This document shows positions 12,601 through 19,684 of a stretch of 64,000 nt of DNA, piece by piece. Position numbers and translations under genes: made by a program. The DNA lies in contig JBBIUE010000009.1 of the NCBI GenBank assembly GCA_037440405.1, forward strand, positions 1 to 64,000. Reading direction: 5' to 3'. How positions within the stretch are numbered: position 1 is the first letter of the stretch; each line of letters opens with the position of its first letter. The DNA comes from JANMGV01 sp037440405. GTDB taxonomy: Bacteria; Planctomycetota; Planctomycetia; Pirellulales; Pirellulaceae. Below the pieces are notes generated by a model. The model made no database searches. It was given only the letters and a program-made list of their open reading frames with translations, and was not told the DNA's origin.

Positions 12601-15600
12601 GCTTAACGATGGCAGTTTGAGCGAGATTTCAGGTGGAGCTGGTGACGATCGGATCGAGTTGCATTCACCCGGTTTCGACAATCGTGGATTCGGAGATCGT
12701 GACAACGATGAACTGATTGCTTCTCAAGGCATCAGGCTCGGAATTTTTGGCAACGACGGTGACGACCTTCTTCGCATCTTAGATGGCAAGCAGAGCTTCG
12801 CACGGGGCGGACTTGGTTCCGATACGATGAGCATCGACGGCGGGCAGCGGAATACGATATCGGGCGAACAAGGTAACGACCATCTCCTCGTGGCTGGAGG
12901 CGTTGCATCCATTGCCGCCGGTGGAGCCGGTAACGACTTGCTCGAAGCCACCGGTGGGAATCAGTCATTGCTGTTGGGGCAGTCTGGACGTGACCATCTC
13001 CGATTCTATGGTGGAACTTCAACGATTCTCTCGGGCGGTGATGGCGATGATATTTTGGAAGCGATCGGTCGTGGCGTTGATCTCTACGGTGATGATGGCG
13101 ACGACAGCTATCGACCGATCTCCGTTTCATCGGAGGGTAACTTAGAGACTCTGTTGGTTCGGATGCGTGAGTTGATCTTTATCAGCTTCGATGACTTCGA
13201 TACGGAATCCCGAGGCTCTGATACCCTGGACCTTTCGTCCTTCTCGGCGTCAGCCACCGTAAATCTGGGGATCGTGGGGGAACTCCTGGATTCCAACGTT
13301 GGACGCCAAACGGTCATCCCAGGACAGCTTGAACTGATCTTGATCGGCGCATTCGATAATATCATTGGAACGGATGAAGATGATATCCTCATCGGATCCT
13401 CTGAAGACAATTTCATCGATGGTCGAGGAGGGAATGATCTGATCTACGGGCTTGATGGAAATGACTTGCTCATCGGCGGAGAGGGAAACGATCAGTTGTT
13501 CGGAGGGCTTGGTGACGATCGCTATGTCTTTGAAGCGGTGCCAGGCCAATCACTTGGTAGCGACATCGTCTATGAACTGAATGATGAAGGGGTTGATGCG
13601 CTAGATTTTCGGGGCATGCCCGTTGGACTCGCAACTCTGGATCTTGAGCTAGGCGATGCTCAATGGGTTGCAGATGGACTCCTTTCGCTATCGCTTCGTC
13701 AAGGGCCGTCTCAGTCGGAAGTGGGCGAGTTTGAGGATGTCGTCGGAACCGAGTTCGACGATATCATTTTAGGTAATGGGCTTGATAATCGAATCGAACC
13801 ACTGAGCGGAAATAACTTCGTCAATGGCCGTGAAGGAAGCGACATCTACGTATTCTCAGGTCGCTCTTTGGGCTCGACGACCATTGGCGAGCTCGCCGCG
13901 TATTCGGGGCGCGACACCCTAGATTTTGCAGCGTTCGATGCACCCCTCCTCCTCGATCTATCCCTAACTTCGCCCCAGAATCTCGTCGAATTGGAATTGA
14001 CCATTCATTCAGGAAGTGGGATCGAAAACGTCATTGGAACGAGTTTCGATGATGTCATTCTTGGTAATGATCGTGACAATGCGATTTTTGGTGCTGGCGG
14101 AGCAGACTACCTCGACGGACGCGCGGGCAATGACCGACTGGTCGGTGATCTACCGCAGATCGTCTACTTGGATTTCGACTCTGCTTATCGCGAGTCACGT
14201 GGCGACCATGCTTATACACCAGCTGAGCGGACGGAGATTCAAGATCGATTGGAGCAGATGTTCTCGCCATTCCACTGGATATTCACTCAAAGCTTAACTG
14301 TAGCAAGAGAACAGTCCTTCGATTTAGCGCGGCGATTCGTTTGGCTTGGCTTCAATAAAGGACGCGGGGGGGGGATCAGCGGTGATGCTGGCGAAGTCGA
14401 CTTCCGGAATATTCACCGAAGCGTCACGAGTGAGGTCAACATCAACCCTCTACTCCCCACCATCCGTGAATGGTTGATCGATCAGCATGGCGATGAATTC
14501 TCGGCACAGGAGCTATCGAACGCCATCGTGTCCCTGACGGCAACGATTGCAGCCCATGAACTTGCGCACACAGCAGGCCTGCGACATGGTGATGCTTTTG
14601 GGCCGATTGGATCGGGATACTATGAATCGACCGATCTTGGTCGCACTTATCCTTGGTACGAAGGCATGATCGAGGCTGTAGAAACGGGATCACGAGTCAT
14701 GGCCAGCCCGGCCAGTGTCGGCACCACGATCGCCGATGCGCTAGGAATCACTTACTTCGGCGAACGCGAATCCATCAAGTTGGCATTCAATGAAACTGGT
14801 CGCACCCGACGAGAGTTAGCGGCACTACCTGGTGAGCATGCGACCGTTGGCACCGCAGAATCCCTGGGTTGGCTGGAACCCCTCTACGTACCGAATTTGG
14901 CTCCCAATGCATCTTTTGCCCGTTTTGGTCAGGAATTCAGGGTCTCTGCATTGGCAGTCATTGGGGAACTACTTCCACTTGGTCCAGGTGAGACGGAGCG
15001 AGATTTCTATCGGTTTTACGGACAGGCGGGTGACATCGTTAACATCGAACTGATGGCGAACAGTCTGCGTCCCTTGCGAGGAACGATGTTCGACAGTGAG
15101 CTCAGGCTTCTTGATGCTCAAGGAAACCAGCTTGCCTGGAATGATGACGAATTCGAGGGAACGAAGGATGCAACCATTCTCGACTTCATCCTTCCGGAGG
15201 ACGGCGAATATTGGATTGAAATCGGTTTATCTGAATACCCGGCGTTCTTGTCGGAAGGCGGGCGATACGAGTTGTTCCTCTCTCGTTTCGCGGTTGGCAC
15301 CAGCCTTACTGCGGTAGGTGATACGTTGATGGGAGGCACCGGAAGTGATACGTTGATCGGAAGCGCTGCCGATGACCTGTTTCTTGCATCGAGTTCCTTG
15401 CCCGGTGACTGGGACGTACTCGACGGACGGGAAGGCGCTGACACGTTGGACGCTCGAGGATTTCCGTATCAATATACGGCCACCTCCATCGAGACGATTC
15501 TGGTCGATGAACATGAGAATCGACCTCCATCCGTTGCTATTGCTGGTCCGGGATCTGGCAACCTCCATCAAGCGGTGAAGTTCACTTTTTCCGTCAGCGA

Positions 15601-16621
15601 TCCCGATCCGCAGGATGCCAACGGTCCATTCGAAATGTGGATCGATTGGGGAGATGGTCAGTCACAAACCATTGTGATTCCCCTCGGAACCTCCTCGATC
15701 GATGTGTTTCATACCTATTCGACTGTCTCGATTCAAAACCATTTCGCGATCACGGCAATGGCAACCGATTCGCGGGGCCTGACCGGTGCTTCCACGACGC
15801 TAAGGTTTACCGTCACCGGTTGGGGTGTGCTTCCAAATCCCAGCTCTCCAGGAAAGAACATGCTGGTTCTGGTGGGAAGCCATGGGGCAGACGACATCAT
15901 GGTTAGGGAACTCGGGCAGGGTGATGTGATGGTCCGAGTCCGAGAGCGAGAATCCAAAGTCAAAACTCGAGGAAGGCTGGACGGGGATATCGACCAGATA
16001 CTTGTTTACGGTTTGGGAGGCAATGATCGAATCAATCTAAACAAAGTGGGAATAAATGCCATTGTCTGGGGAGGCGAAGGCAACGACACCATCTCCGGTG
16101 GTGATGGCGACAACGTATTCCTGGGCGAGTCTGGGAACGATGTTCTCCAGGGTGGAAATGGCCGAAACCTACTCATCGGTGGAAGTGGTGCAGACCGAAT
16201 TGTCGGTCGTTCGTCCGACGATCTGTTGATTGGTGGTCTGACAGCCTTCGAAGATGAGTTCAACCAATTCGCTCCCCCTGCCTTCTCATCGGAAGTGCGA
16301 TTGGATGCATCTGCGCAGAGGCTTGCTTGGCAGTCCATTTCGTCCGAGTGGAAAAGTAACCGAAGCTATCTCGACCGTGTCAACAATATTCGAGGTTCGG
16401 GAACAGGTCCGCGAAGTAACGGCGATTTCTTTTTGTCCATTTCTCAAAATGACATGTTAGGAAACTCGGTCTTTGATGATGGCCAGCGTGATATTCTCAA
16501 CGGTAGCACAGGTCGCGACTGGTACTTCGCAAGCCTCAACAGTGATTTAGACGGAGAACTCGACACCATTCAGGGAAGGGCTGGGGACGAACTGGTGGAT
16601 GAAATTGATCGTTGGTGGTGA
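3680..16621 (+). CDS. Giant exported multidomain protein: beta-helix, PKD, RTX, SDIGIFGS repeats, metzincin, PPC
   Basis: The ATG at 3680 gives 4,313 residues; a GTG 18 nt upstream is also in frame and ATG 3776 is possible. The N-terminus is basic and carries LESRHLLA (about 45-52), a variant of the LEPR-xLL motif known at the start of large planctomycete exported proteins. It is followed by a WDGGGDNLNW segment. Approximate order: parallel beta-helix 295-1290 (begins DSGAGTLREA); about six PKD/Ig-like domains 1325-1975; RTX GGxGxDxL repeats 1980-2280; SDIGIFGS repeats 2290-2730; RTX-like repeats 2735-3490; metzincin-type protease domain 3492-3733 with HELAHTAGLRHGD at about 3626 and a Met-turn-like VMASP near 3674; PPC domain 3750-3870; PKD-like domain 3945-4050; RTX repeats 4055-4195. 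It probably acts at the cell surface or is secreted and binds calcium. A kinase gene follows at 78 nt in the same direction. Substrate and adhesive role are unknown. Confidence 0.92.
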   Translation: MPRSRLKSADTTRFRITNESANSSCLRGRLRRMDRRRRLLPRIESLESRHLLAVVTWDGGGDNLNWEDPLNWDSDSLPALTDDVFLPFLGGPAPTEVQLSSSVAVQSLTITGLDYSQDAKVRFSLLASSSLVVASTVRAEHADIFILGSSLTSNSVLLNQQAYLRGADALLTASDVINREGSIQWDDNGGGFTSPFNIDGNYTQEPLGTFATVVDPLGNSLAGQVIVSGQANLNGRFLLIPTTNDPLDVTQGFTPFIFNSRSGNFSELHAEKYNFELTSPFTLEHNATNVAFHGNVYVVNSFADSGAGTLREAILLANASPDPSLIGFRVLGAPIVVLSALPAITEAVEINATQLGVYTSSPIIALFGAAAPPGTNGLRIEADDCIISGLAITNFGTGAGILVENASNIQIYANYLGVNTAGTAAAPNFRGVQLVNAVDSRIGDGTAHRRNVIGGNQHGISVGSSQGLTIQGNYIGTNRFGSASIANVTGVFVIDSTNLQIGGSNPGEGNLISGNQTGIYGNSNSASKIQGNIIGLDRDGNNPIPNSFYGMNLDDLPFETEVGGSVPGARNIISGNDVGIINYTQGIRIRGNYIGVDGTGTIARPNNIGIYLLEDHGVVGGSSPEEANVISGNRTGVQVEFYQWNRIIGNRIGLNGAGTATIGNDIGVRLGELSRFTSVGGEVPGEANIIVGNDIGVELTNSQADNQVRGNYIGLHPSLPGTFGNITGVSISNGASRATIGGNSPSARNIISGNSGSGVHISGASTNTNKIVGNWIGLGGDGTTVVANGQYGVFLSGGENNRIGDFTDIPGTGEGNVISGNSLSGIYVNGSNGETIRGNLIGLDAAGVVARPNLGSGIAIANGLPHTIGGTDLDDGIEDGNVRSRNVISGNAGNGIGLSGGPSDLLIQGNFIGTNRDGTSAVPNGLSGIEVSSSYSVLIGGSAPGAGNLISGNLGIGISTQQLALPLQTVSIEGNLIGTDRTGTYPIPNSLGGISVNNQLPNSVVVGGPLPQSRNVVSGNGRFGIRILSNSVLVDNNLIGTDRTGSISLGNATFGVVFAGGDHGILQNNTIAGNVLGQVQLQAGSIFNEIKGNRIGIGAVDVELLPGSSPTRAPQGIVLDGSALNQVGTLGAPNTIGYASVAGIALINGATSNQIIANRIGANILGNEIANQVGIYVDDQSSNNQFQENDVRFSVADNFLIEGPGTVLTGNTTAQMGGQAIRLSPSSLAPGSILITQVVGGITPLVMGEIQAEANSTYNIGLFSGTSPGQANQYLGSESIFTDASGFAEFAITPPVGQANGFIAATLTGLSSYGMVSTSELSSSVLATPAVILGLPRRSPEGTPITLSAFASTNPVIGYFWTLTKNGQPYAFESRQDGVQTEGGIQFIPDDEGDFQVSLRVLMDDGSQYLLGPYSIDVYNIDPTASFDYTPSLPQAGVELILTSSRQDPGSQDSLTSAWEVRYGTPTGSLVFEQAASSLLQASFTPQFGGFYYVTLTVDDGDAGVRRVTREIEVSGLVASAEILVSNLTVNEGDTVRAYVPESLLNRSEQYQFNWTLLKISGSSTTAFPFLIPSSGVIEFVPDDDGIYEIELVVQQGSTTLTIESKSVTALNVHPFVTIQDAPQFGFVGTAIALSSAVTDPGSSDTHSIDWTVERDRENLPSMSGTGSTFTFTPDAAGVYVVTAKAVDDDGGENQTKRVIYVSRENVPIEIQAPAGPFVEGGHYVFTVDVPESGAQFSWRAVAANGTTVASSTAEMFAFSPLQGGSYWIEVNLEWSDDRKAFAIYGPLVVSGVAPAISSIEVLSPSSTPIYEGTPVIVQAHAVDPRESIGLTYRWEVRSPAAGSFTSMSARPGEPSQIEFVPVDDGEYSVRLTVVDSQGLSSQDTITILIENANPFATMDAICLGGSDEIVLVAIANDPGVADVPDLQFEWSINGGTYSAPSPSSEFTVSRIGLVGVDLRITDGDGGVFEMNYYVVQGSPGNDVIHVNAATESASGVADFLLVLGLDGNDIITIDASVTKRVIAIGGDGDDTLDASSALGAVVLIGGSGDDTLLGGSGDDLLIAGSGNNILVGGEGNNRLEGGGNDSMYGGSGNDYYVIHFSEVLVEDAGGYDIIDLSQSREGVTLNLSVNEGEPQAVFLGSTLAIRGAFEQLIGSPFDDYLETSTPGTILLGGAGNDVLVASGSDTVLNGGDGNNTLLLNDASGRFLTGNGNNTISGTLTSSGTTLIVTRDGDDNVQISGSSSDLANVSISLGDGQNQLSGEYLSGKIYAGFGGEIEDLDAFGSASSRSTITVSNSEDIGIFGSTTTGSSVTVLNSSDVSIYGSGLMLISDSSNVSIETTLFGIATSNPISARIQVTNSSDIGIYGSFQSDTDSWIASISDSTAVSIFGSATGKNQITIADSSDIGIFGSTIGTQQILVTNSSDIGIFGSVSGDKRIAIRSSSDIGIFGLSGGDIELLESSQVRIEASQFGSTASESSIHVTVEDSSSIGIFGSTSPTGPSLSATIIQSSDVGIFGSATGEPTTITVLNASDVGIFGSASPTGSTLTVSVQNSSDIGIFGSTRSGDQISVKNSQDIGIFNLADGSATLEEVTHAVVSASDFGIVSGSSRITVRQSSDIGIFGSTSDQSTELVATVLQSTEVGIFGSAVSGTISVSASSDIGIFGSTGPTTVRVASSENVGIYSGHGDDISIENSQLVRVEGGVFGGVSQGGIRVAVSGNSGDIGIFGTSLSDAIVVSGGHQIGLFLRDGEDQVEIEQTIAVVAFTDGGNDTIEVRDGKELLLHLGDGDDVLLIYGGRQIYGIGDTGEDAMIVVDGQNMVLDGGMEDDLIIVLGGESLILRGDDGQDRITLFGGVGIQANGGMGSDTLSVVGSLGGALDAGMVYALLDGQDGNDLLIVRPLLSLADRGLNPTFDDDPLELFPSWFDVPDWVAFPVRSSVASSLLLLGGAGDDEINLSGGLRLYALGGDGSDSIMLNDGSLSEISGGAGDDRIELHSPGFDNRGFGDRDNDELIASQGIRLGIFGNDGDDLLRILDGKQSFARGGLGSDTMSIDGGQRNTISGEQGNDHLLVAGGVASIAAGGAGNDLLEATGGNQSLLLGQSGRDHLRFYGGTSTILSGGDGDDILEAIGRGVDLYGDDGDDSYRPISVSSEGNLETLLVRMRELIFISFDDFDTESRGSDTLDLSSFSASATVNLGIVGELLDSNVGRQTVIPGQLELILIGAFDNIIGTDEDDILIGSSEDNFIDGRGGNDLIYGLDGNDLLIGGEGNDQLFGGLGDDRYVFEAVPGQSLGSDIVYELNDEGVDALDFRGMPVGLATLDLELGDAQWVADGLLSLSLRQGPSQSEVGEFEDVVGTEFDDIILGNGLDNRIEPLSGNNFVNGREGSDIYVFSGRSLGSTTIGELAAYSGRDTLDFAAFDAPLLLDLSLTSPQNLVELELTIHSGSGIENVIGTSFDDVILGNDRDNAIFGAGGADYLDGRAGNDRLVGDLPQIVYLDFDSAYRESRGDHAYTPAERTEIQDRLEQMFSPFHWIFTQSLTVAREQSFDLARRFVWLGFNKGRGGGISGDAGEVDFRNIHRSVTSEVNINPLLPTIREWLIDQHGDEFSAQELSNAIVSLTATIAAHELAHTAGLRHGDAFGPIGSGYYESTDLGRTYPWYEGMIEAVETGSRVMASPASVGTTIADALGITYFGERESIKLAFNETGRTRRELAALPGEHATVGTAESLGWLEPLYVPNLAPNASFARFGQEFRVSALAVIGELLPLGPGETERDFYRFYGQAGDIVNIELMANSLRPLRGTMFDSELRLLDAQGNQLAWNDDEFEGTKDATILDFILPEDGEYWIEIGLSEYPAFLSEGGRYELFLSRFAVGTSLTAVGDTLMGGTGSDTLIGSAADDLFLASSSLPGDWDVLDGREGADTLDARGFPYQYTATSIETILVDEHENRPPSVAIAGPGSGNLHQAVKFTFSVSDPDPQDANGPFEMWIDWGDGQSQTIVIPLGTSSIDVFHTYSTVSIQNHFAITAMATDSRGLTGASTTLRFTVTGWGVLPNPSSPGKNMLVLVGSHGADDIMVRELGQGDVMVRVRERESKVKTRGRLDGDIDQILVYGLGGNDRINLNKVGINAIVWGGEGNDTISGGDGDNVFLGESGNDVLQGGNGRNLLIGGSGADRIVGRSSDDLLIGGLTAFEDEFNQFAPPAFSSEVRLDASAQRLAWQSISSEWKSNRSYLDRVNNIRGSGTGPRSNGDFFLSISQNDMLGNSVFDDGQRDILNGSTGRDWYFASLNSDLDGELDTIQGRAGDELVDEIDRWW
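4990..6740 (+). repeat. Parallel beta-helix repeat array in giant protein (about 10-11 units of 60-75 residues)
   Basis: Each unit carries a loop like GGSNPGEGNLISGN, then a GNxIGxDxxGT strand pair, then PNxxGI. Clear copies of the loop include GGSVPGARNIISGN, GGSSPEEANVISGN, GGEVPGEANIIVGN, GGNSPSARNIISGN, GGSAPGAGNLISGN and GGPLPQSRNVVSGN. The period is about 200 nt. The copies are diverged at DNA level, so this is an old protein repeat and not a recent tandem duplication. Such repeats fold as right-handed beta-helices, often in adhesins or carbohydrate-active proteins. Confidence 0.85.
9745..9975 (+). repeat. RTX-type calcium-binding nonapeptide repeats
   Basis: Tandem GGSGDDTLL, GGSGDDLLI, GGEGNNRLE and GGSGNDYYV units match the GGxGxDxUx consensus that binds calcium in beta-roll structures. 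Further clusters in the same protein occur near 13370-13520 (GGEGNDQLF, GGLGDDRYV) and 16060-16240. They suggest folding after export, where calcium is plentiful. Confidence 0.9.
10547..11869 (+). repeat. SDIGIFGS repeat block with a higher-order period of about 130 residues
   Basis: About 18 recognisable copies of a core motif S-[SE]-D-[IV]-G-I-[FY]-G-S, each preceded by a short strand such as ITVxNS, at a spacing of 17-28 residues. Four diverged units of the type V-R-I-E-x3-F-G (near 10682, 11067, 11463 and 11768) interrupt the series. They divide it into super-units of 128, 131 and 103 residues, the last being short by one basic unit. The alternation of strand, polar turn and hydrophobic strand suggests a beta-solenoid. 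The block is flanked on both sides by RTX-type repeats. I do not recognise it as a named repeat family. Confidence 0.85.
14155..14880 (+). other. Metzincin-type zinc metalloprotease domain inside the giant protein
   Basis: The segment begins after RTX repeats with IVYLDFD and contains HELAHTAGLRHGD, matching HExxHxxGxxH(D) of metzincins (three His zinc ligands and the catalytic Glu). About 48 residues later VMASP could supply the Met-turn. A PPC domain follows, as in many secreted bacterial peptidases. The combination with RTX repeats recalls serralysin-like secreted proteases, but the domain is internal here rather than N-terminal. Proteolytic activity is inferred from motif conservation. 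Confidence 0.75.
14366..14374 (+). repeat. G9 homopolymer inside the giant coding sequence
   Basis: Nine consecutive G bases encode part of GRGGGISG, about 180 nt upstream of the zinc-binding motif. A second run of seven G bases lies at 3946-3952. The frame is open as given. Slippage in the G9 tract would truncate the protein before the protease motif and the C-terminal third. Confidence 0.7.
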
Positions 16622-16699
16622 GAACGCTGAATTGCGCGGGGCAATGGTACAGCAAGCCGCACCACAAAGTTATGAGGCGAAGCAAGCGGGAGTCATGTC

Positions 16700-19456
16700 A
16701 TGAGTCCGGAACCATCTCAATCGGACGCGACGGTCGCATACAATGACGAAGGACAACCTTCGCGGCGAAACGACGGTAACGAGACCGCTGACATGGTCGA
16801 GTCAGCCCAAGCTACAGCCTCGTTCGAACTCAGCGCTGACGCCACGACAGAATTGAGTCACGCAATTTCCGAGTTGGCTTTTGAAGAAGGTAGCGAACAA
16901 CGAACTCCATCCAAGAAGGGAAGAACTGCAGTCATTCCCGGATACGAACTTCTTGGGGAGCTGGGGCGCGGGGCCATGGGCGTAGTTTACCGCGCTCGAC
17001 AAGTCCGAGCGGATCGGATCGTTGCCATGAAGATCATGCTCAACGCCGAGCACGCGCGACCAACGGATATCGCCCGATTTCAAACCGAGATCGAATCGGC
17101 GGCCCGGTTGCAGCATCCAAACATCGTGCAAGTCTACGACGTTGGAGTCGTCAATGAATTGCCCTACTTTACTCAGGAGTTTATTCGCGGGGGAACGCTG
17201 TCGCAACGAACTTCCAAGCAATTGCTGCCTCACCGCGAAACTGCGGAGATCATGCTGGAATTGAGTCGTGCTGTTGCTTACGCACACGCCAAAGGAATCA
17301 TCCATCGAGACTTAAAACCGTCGAACATCTTGATTTCGGAAGAAGGTGTTCCGAAGATCGCGGACTTTGGGCTTGCTCGTCGAACGGAAGATCAAAGTCA
17401 TCTGACCCGAGACGGAACCATCCTCGGGACTCCCAGTTACATGGCGCCGGAACAAGCTTCGGGCTCGATTCACGCGGTGGGGCCGTTGAGCGATGTTTAT
17501 TCGTTGGGGGCCATTCTCTATGAACTGCTAACTGGTCGCCCACCTTTCAAAGGTGCAACGGTTTGGGAAGTGATCCACTTAGTCCGCACGGTTGACCCCA
17601 CATCGCCGAGCGAGTTGCGGCCGGATACTCCAAAGGATCTCGAAACCATCTGCTTGAAATGCATTCAGAAAGATCCAGTGAAGCGATACTCGAGCGCAGC
17701 GGAGTTAGCTGCCGACCTGCAGAGGCATCTTGCGGATGAACCCATATTGGCTCGCCCCATCAGCCGAACAGAGCGTGCCTTGAGAGTATGCCGAAAATAC
17801 CCGCGTGAAGTTGCCATGGCCGGGACGCTCCTTGCTCTGATCGTAGCCATCGCGGCTGGTTCGACTTGGGCGGCATGGAGAATCTCTCACCAACGTGATG
17901 AAATTGCGGTTGCGAAGAAGCTATCGGATCAACGGTTGCTACTCTATAAAGATTCGGTATCACAGTTTGTGAATCGAGCTCCGCAATTGCTTGAAGGAGT
18001 ACCTCTCGCGACGGGAATCCGCCAAGAGCTTTCGGAATTGACCCGTCAGCTTTTGGATTCGAGCGATGCTGCATCCGCAGGCGCAGAAGCATCGCGGCAG
18101 TGGGGGCTCGGCGGAACTGCCATTCGAAAGGGTGATCTACTCTTGGCGGAAGCTGAGCTGCAACGTCGTAGCGACTCCAATCTTGCTTCCGTTTCTGAAA
18201 TGTTGACTGAGGCGGAGGAACAATTCTCTGAATCTCAATCGATTGTCCAGGCAGTCCTCGATCGAGGTGAAGGAGACCCTGGCAAGGCTATGGGAAATTT
18301 GGCCCTGGCAATTTCTCGACGCGCCGCCGTGAAGCAACTTGCCAATGATCCCGTTGCTGAATCTCTCTATCAGAAGGCCATTGAACTTCGAACTCAGGTC
18401 GCTGATCTTTCCTTTTCGGAACATCCACCGGGACAACGGATGGGACTTCTTGGACGCGAGTATAGCAATCTTGCGTCCTACTATCTGGCCACGGAATCGC
18501 TTTCCTCAGCAACCGAGCAGTCATCAAGTACCCCTCACAAAGCAATCCTAACAATTGACCAGGCTCTTACTTGGCTTCGAAAAGCGATCGAATCGGCATC
18601 CGAGAGTGATGACTATTTCCCGAATCTCCTACGAGATTTTGGAGTTGCTTTGGAGATTCGGGCAACGCTTATGACTCAGCTTGGTGCATGGGAAGAAGCG
18701 AAGCAATCTTACTCGGAGTGTATCTCCGTAGCGCAACGATTGGTTGAGCTAGAACCGCTGCGACCTGCTCATCGGACGAACCTGCTGCGTTACAGTTCCT
18801 CCTTCGGAGATTTCCTCTTGGTTCAGTTGCAGGACCCTGTCGGAGCCCGAGCTCAATATGTCGTCGGCATGATGCAGTTACGGCAATTGTTCAGTGATAG
18901 CACCCTTCACGACCTGACCGAGCGAGGGCTCGCCATGGGCTACTATCGGCTGGGACTAGCGGCGGTTGGGATGGAGAATAACGAACTCGCGAAGAAGTAC
19001 TTTCAACGCTGCGAGTTGATTCGAGATCTCGATCTTCGCCAACAGCAAGACCTTGCTGCGACCAGAGAGAACCCTGACCTCTTGATATCGTCGAGAATCG
19101 GACTGGCTCTCGTTCGTGCGTGGAGCGGAAACACCAACTTAGCGATCGAAGAGGCACGCCAAATGATCGCGCGGGCTCAGGAATCAGCTCCCCTGAAAAC
19201 GGAATTGACTCGTGGTCAGTTACTGATGCATGCGGCAGCGATCCTGGGAATCGCCTCGGTCGGCTGCGATGAACCCGATCGTGCAACGCTCCTTGCCGAA
19301 GGTGTGAGAACTTTATCCATGGCGATCGATGCGGGTTACGCTGATATCGATCATCTGCGCACAGATCCGGATCTCGCCCCCCTGCGAAGCTCCGAGGCAT
19401 TTGAATCGTTGGTCGCTGGCAACGAAGCGAATCGGCCCAATTCGCAAACGGACTGA
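16700..19456 (+). CDS. Transmembrane Ser/Thr protein kinase with helical TPR-like C-terminus
   Basis: A 918-residue protein. The first 75 residues are acidic and low in complexity. The kinase domain (about 78-345) has GRGAMGVVYRA near 87, VAMKIM, HRDLKPSNI at about 202, DFGLARR and YMAPEQ; all catalytic residues are present. A transmembrane segment (about 371-393, AGTLLALIVAIAAGSTWAAW) is followed by about 500 residues rich in Ala, Leu and Glu with TPR-like helix pairs, presumably periplasmic. The C-terminal motif (SMAIDAGYADIDHLRTDPDL) is common at the end of planctomycete kinases of this type. The gene starts 78 nt after the giant gene on the same strand, so co-transcription is likely. Its substrate is unknown. 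Confidence 0.92.
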   Translation: MSPEPSQSDATVAYNDEGQPSRRNDGNETADMVESAQATASFELSADATTELSHAISELAFEEGSEQRTPSKKGRTAVIPGYELLGELGRGAMGVVYRARQVRADRIVAMKIMLNAEHARPTDIARFQTEIESAARLQHPNIVQVYDVGVVNELPYFTQEFIRGGTLSQRTSKQLLPHRETAEIMLELSRAVAYAHAKGIIHRDLKPSNILISEEGVPKIADFGLARRTEDQSHLTRDGTILGTPSYMAPEQASGSIHAVGPLSDVYSLGAILYELLTGRPPFKGATVWEVIHLVRTVDPTSPSELRPDTPKDLETICLKCIQKDPVKRYSSAAELAADLQRHLADEPILARPISRTERALRVCRKYPREVAMAGTLLALIVAIAAGSTWAAWRISHQRDEIAVAKKLSDQRLLLYKDSVSQFVNRAPQLLEGVPLATGIRQELSELTRQLLDSSDAASAGAEASRQWGLGGTAIRKGDLLLAEAELQRRSDSNLASVSEMLTEAEEQFSESQSIVQAVLDRGEGDPGKAMGNLALAISRRAAVKQLANDPVAESLYQKAIELRTQVADLSFSEHPPGQRMGLLGREYSNLASYYLATESLSSATEQSSSTPHKAILTIDQALTWLRKAIESASESDDYFPNLLRDFGVALEIRATLMTQLGAWEEAKQSYSECISVAQRLVELEPLRPAHRTNLLRYSSSFGDFLLVQLQDPVGARAQYVVGMMQLRQLFSDSTLHDLTERGLAMGYYRLGLAAVGMENNELAKKYFQRCELIRDLDLRQQQDLAATRENPDLLISSRIGLALVRAWSGNTNLAIEEARQMIARAQESAPLKTELTRGQLLMHAAAILGIASVGCDEPDRATLLAEGVRTLSMAIDAGYADIDHLRTDPDLAPLRSSEAFESLVAGNEANRPNSQTD

Positions 19457-19573
19457 TCCCTTGTTCTAGTCCTCAGCGTCATCATTCAGAGCGTATACAT
19501 TACAGTGGCGACCGTTCACAGGCGCAAGTCTATGTGAGTCAATCCGAGACGGCAGGTCCGCGTCGAGCGAGAA

Positions 19574-19601
19574 AGAGCAGCATTCATGAGAATGTTGCTC
19601 T
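19574..19601. terminator. Hairpin between convergent genes, candidate bidirectional terminator
   Basis: AGAGCAGCATTC and GAATGTTGCTCT form a 12-bp stem with one G-U pair and an ATGA loop. It lies 118 nt past the kinase stop and 84 nt past the stop of the convergent oxidoreductase gene. There is no long T tract on either side, so it may act as an RNA 3'-end stabiliser rather than a classical intrinsic terminator. Confidence 0.45.
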
Positions 19602-19684
19602 CGCTTGGAATGGCCCGAATTTACGAAAGCTCGAAGCGGCTATGATCCTTCTTCGTTCAAGAGCATCACATTCCAGCTAATCGC

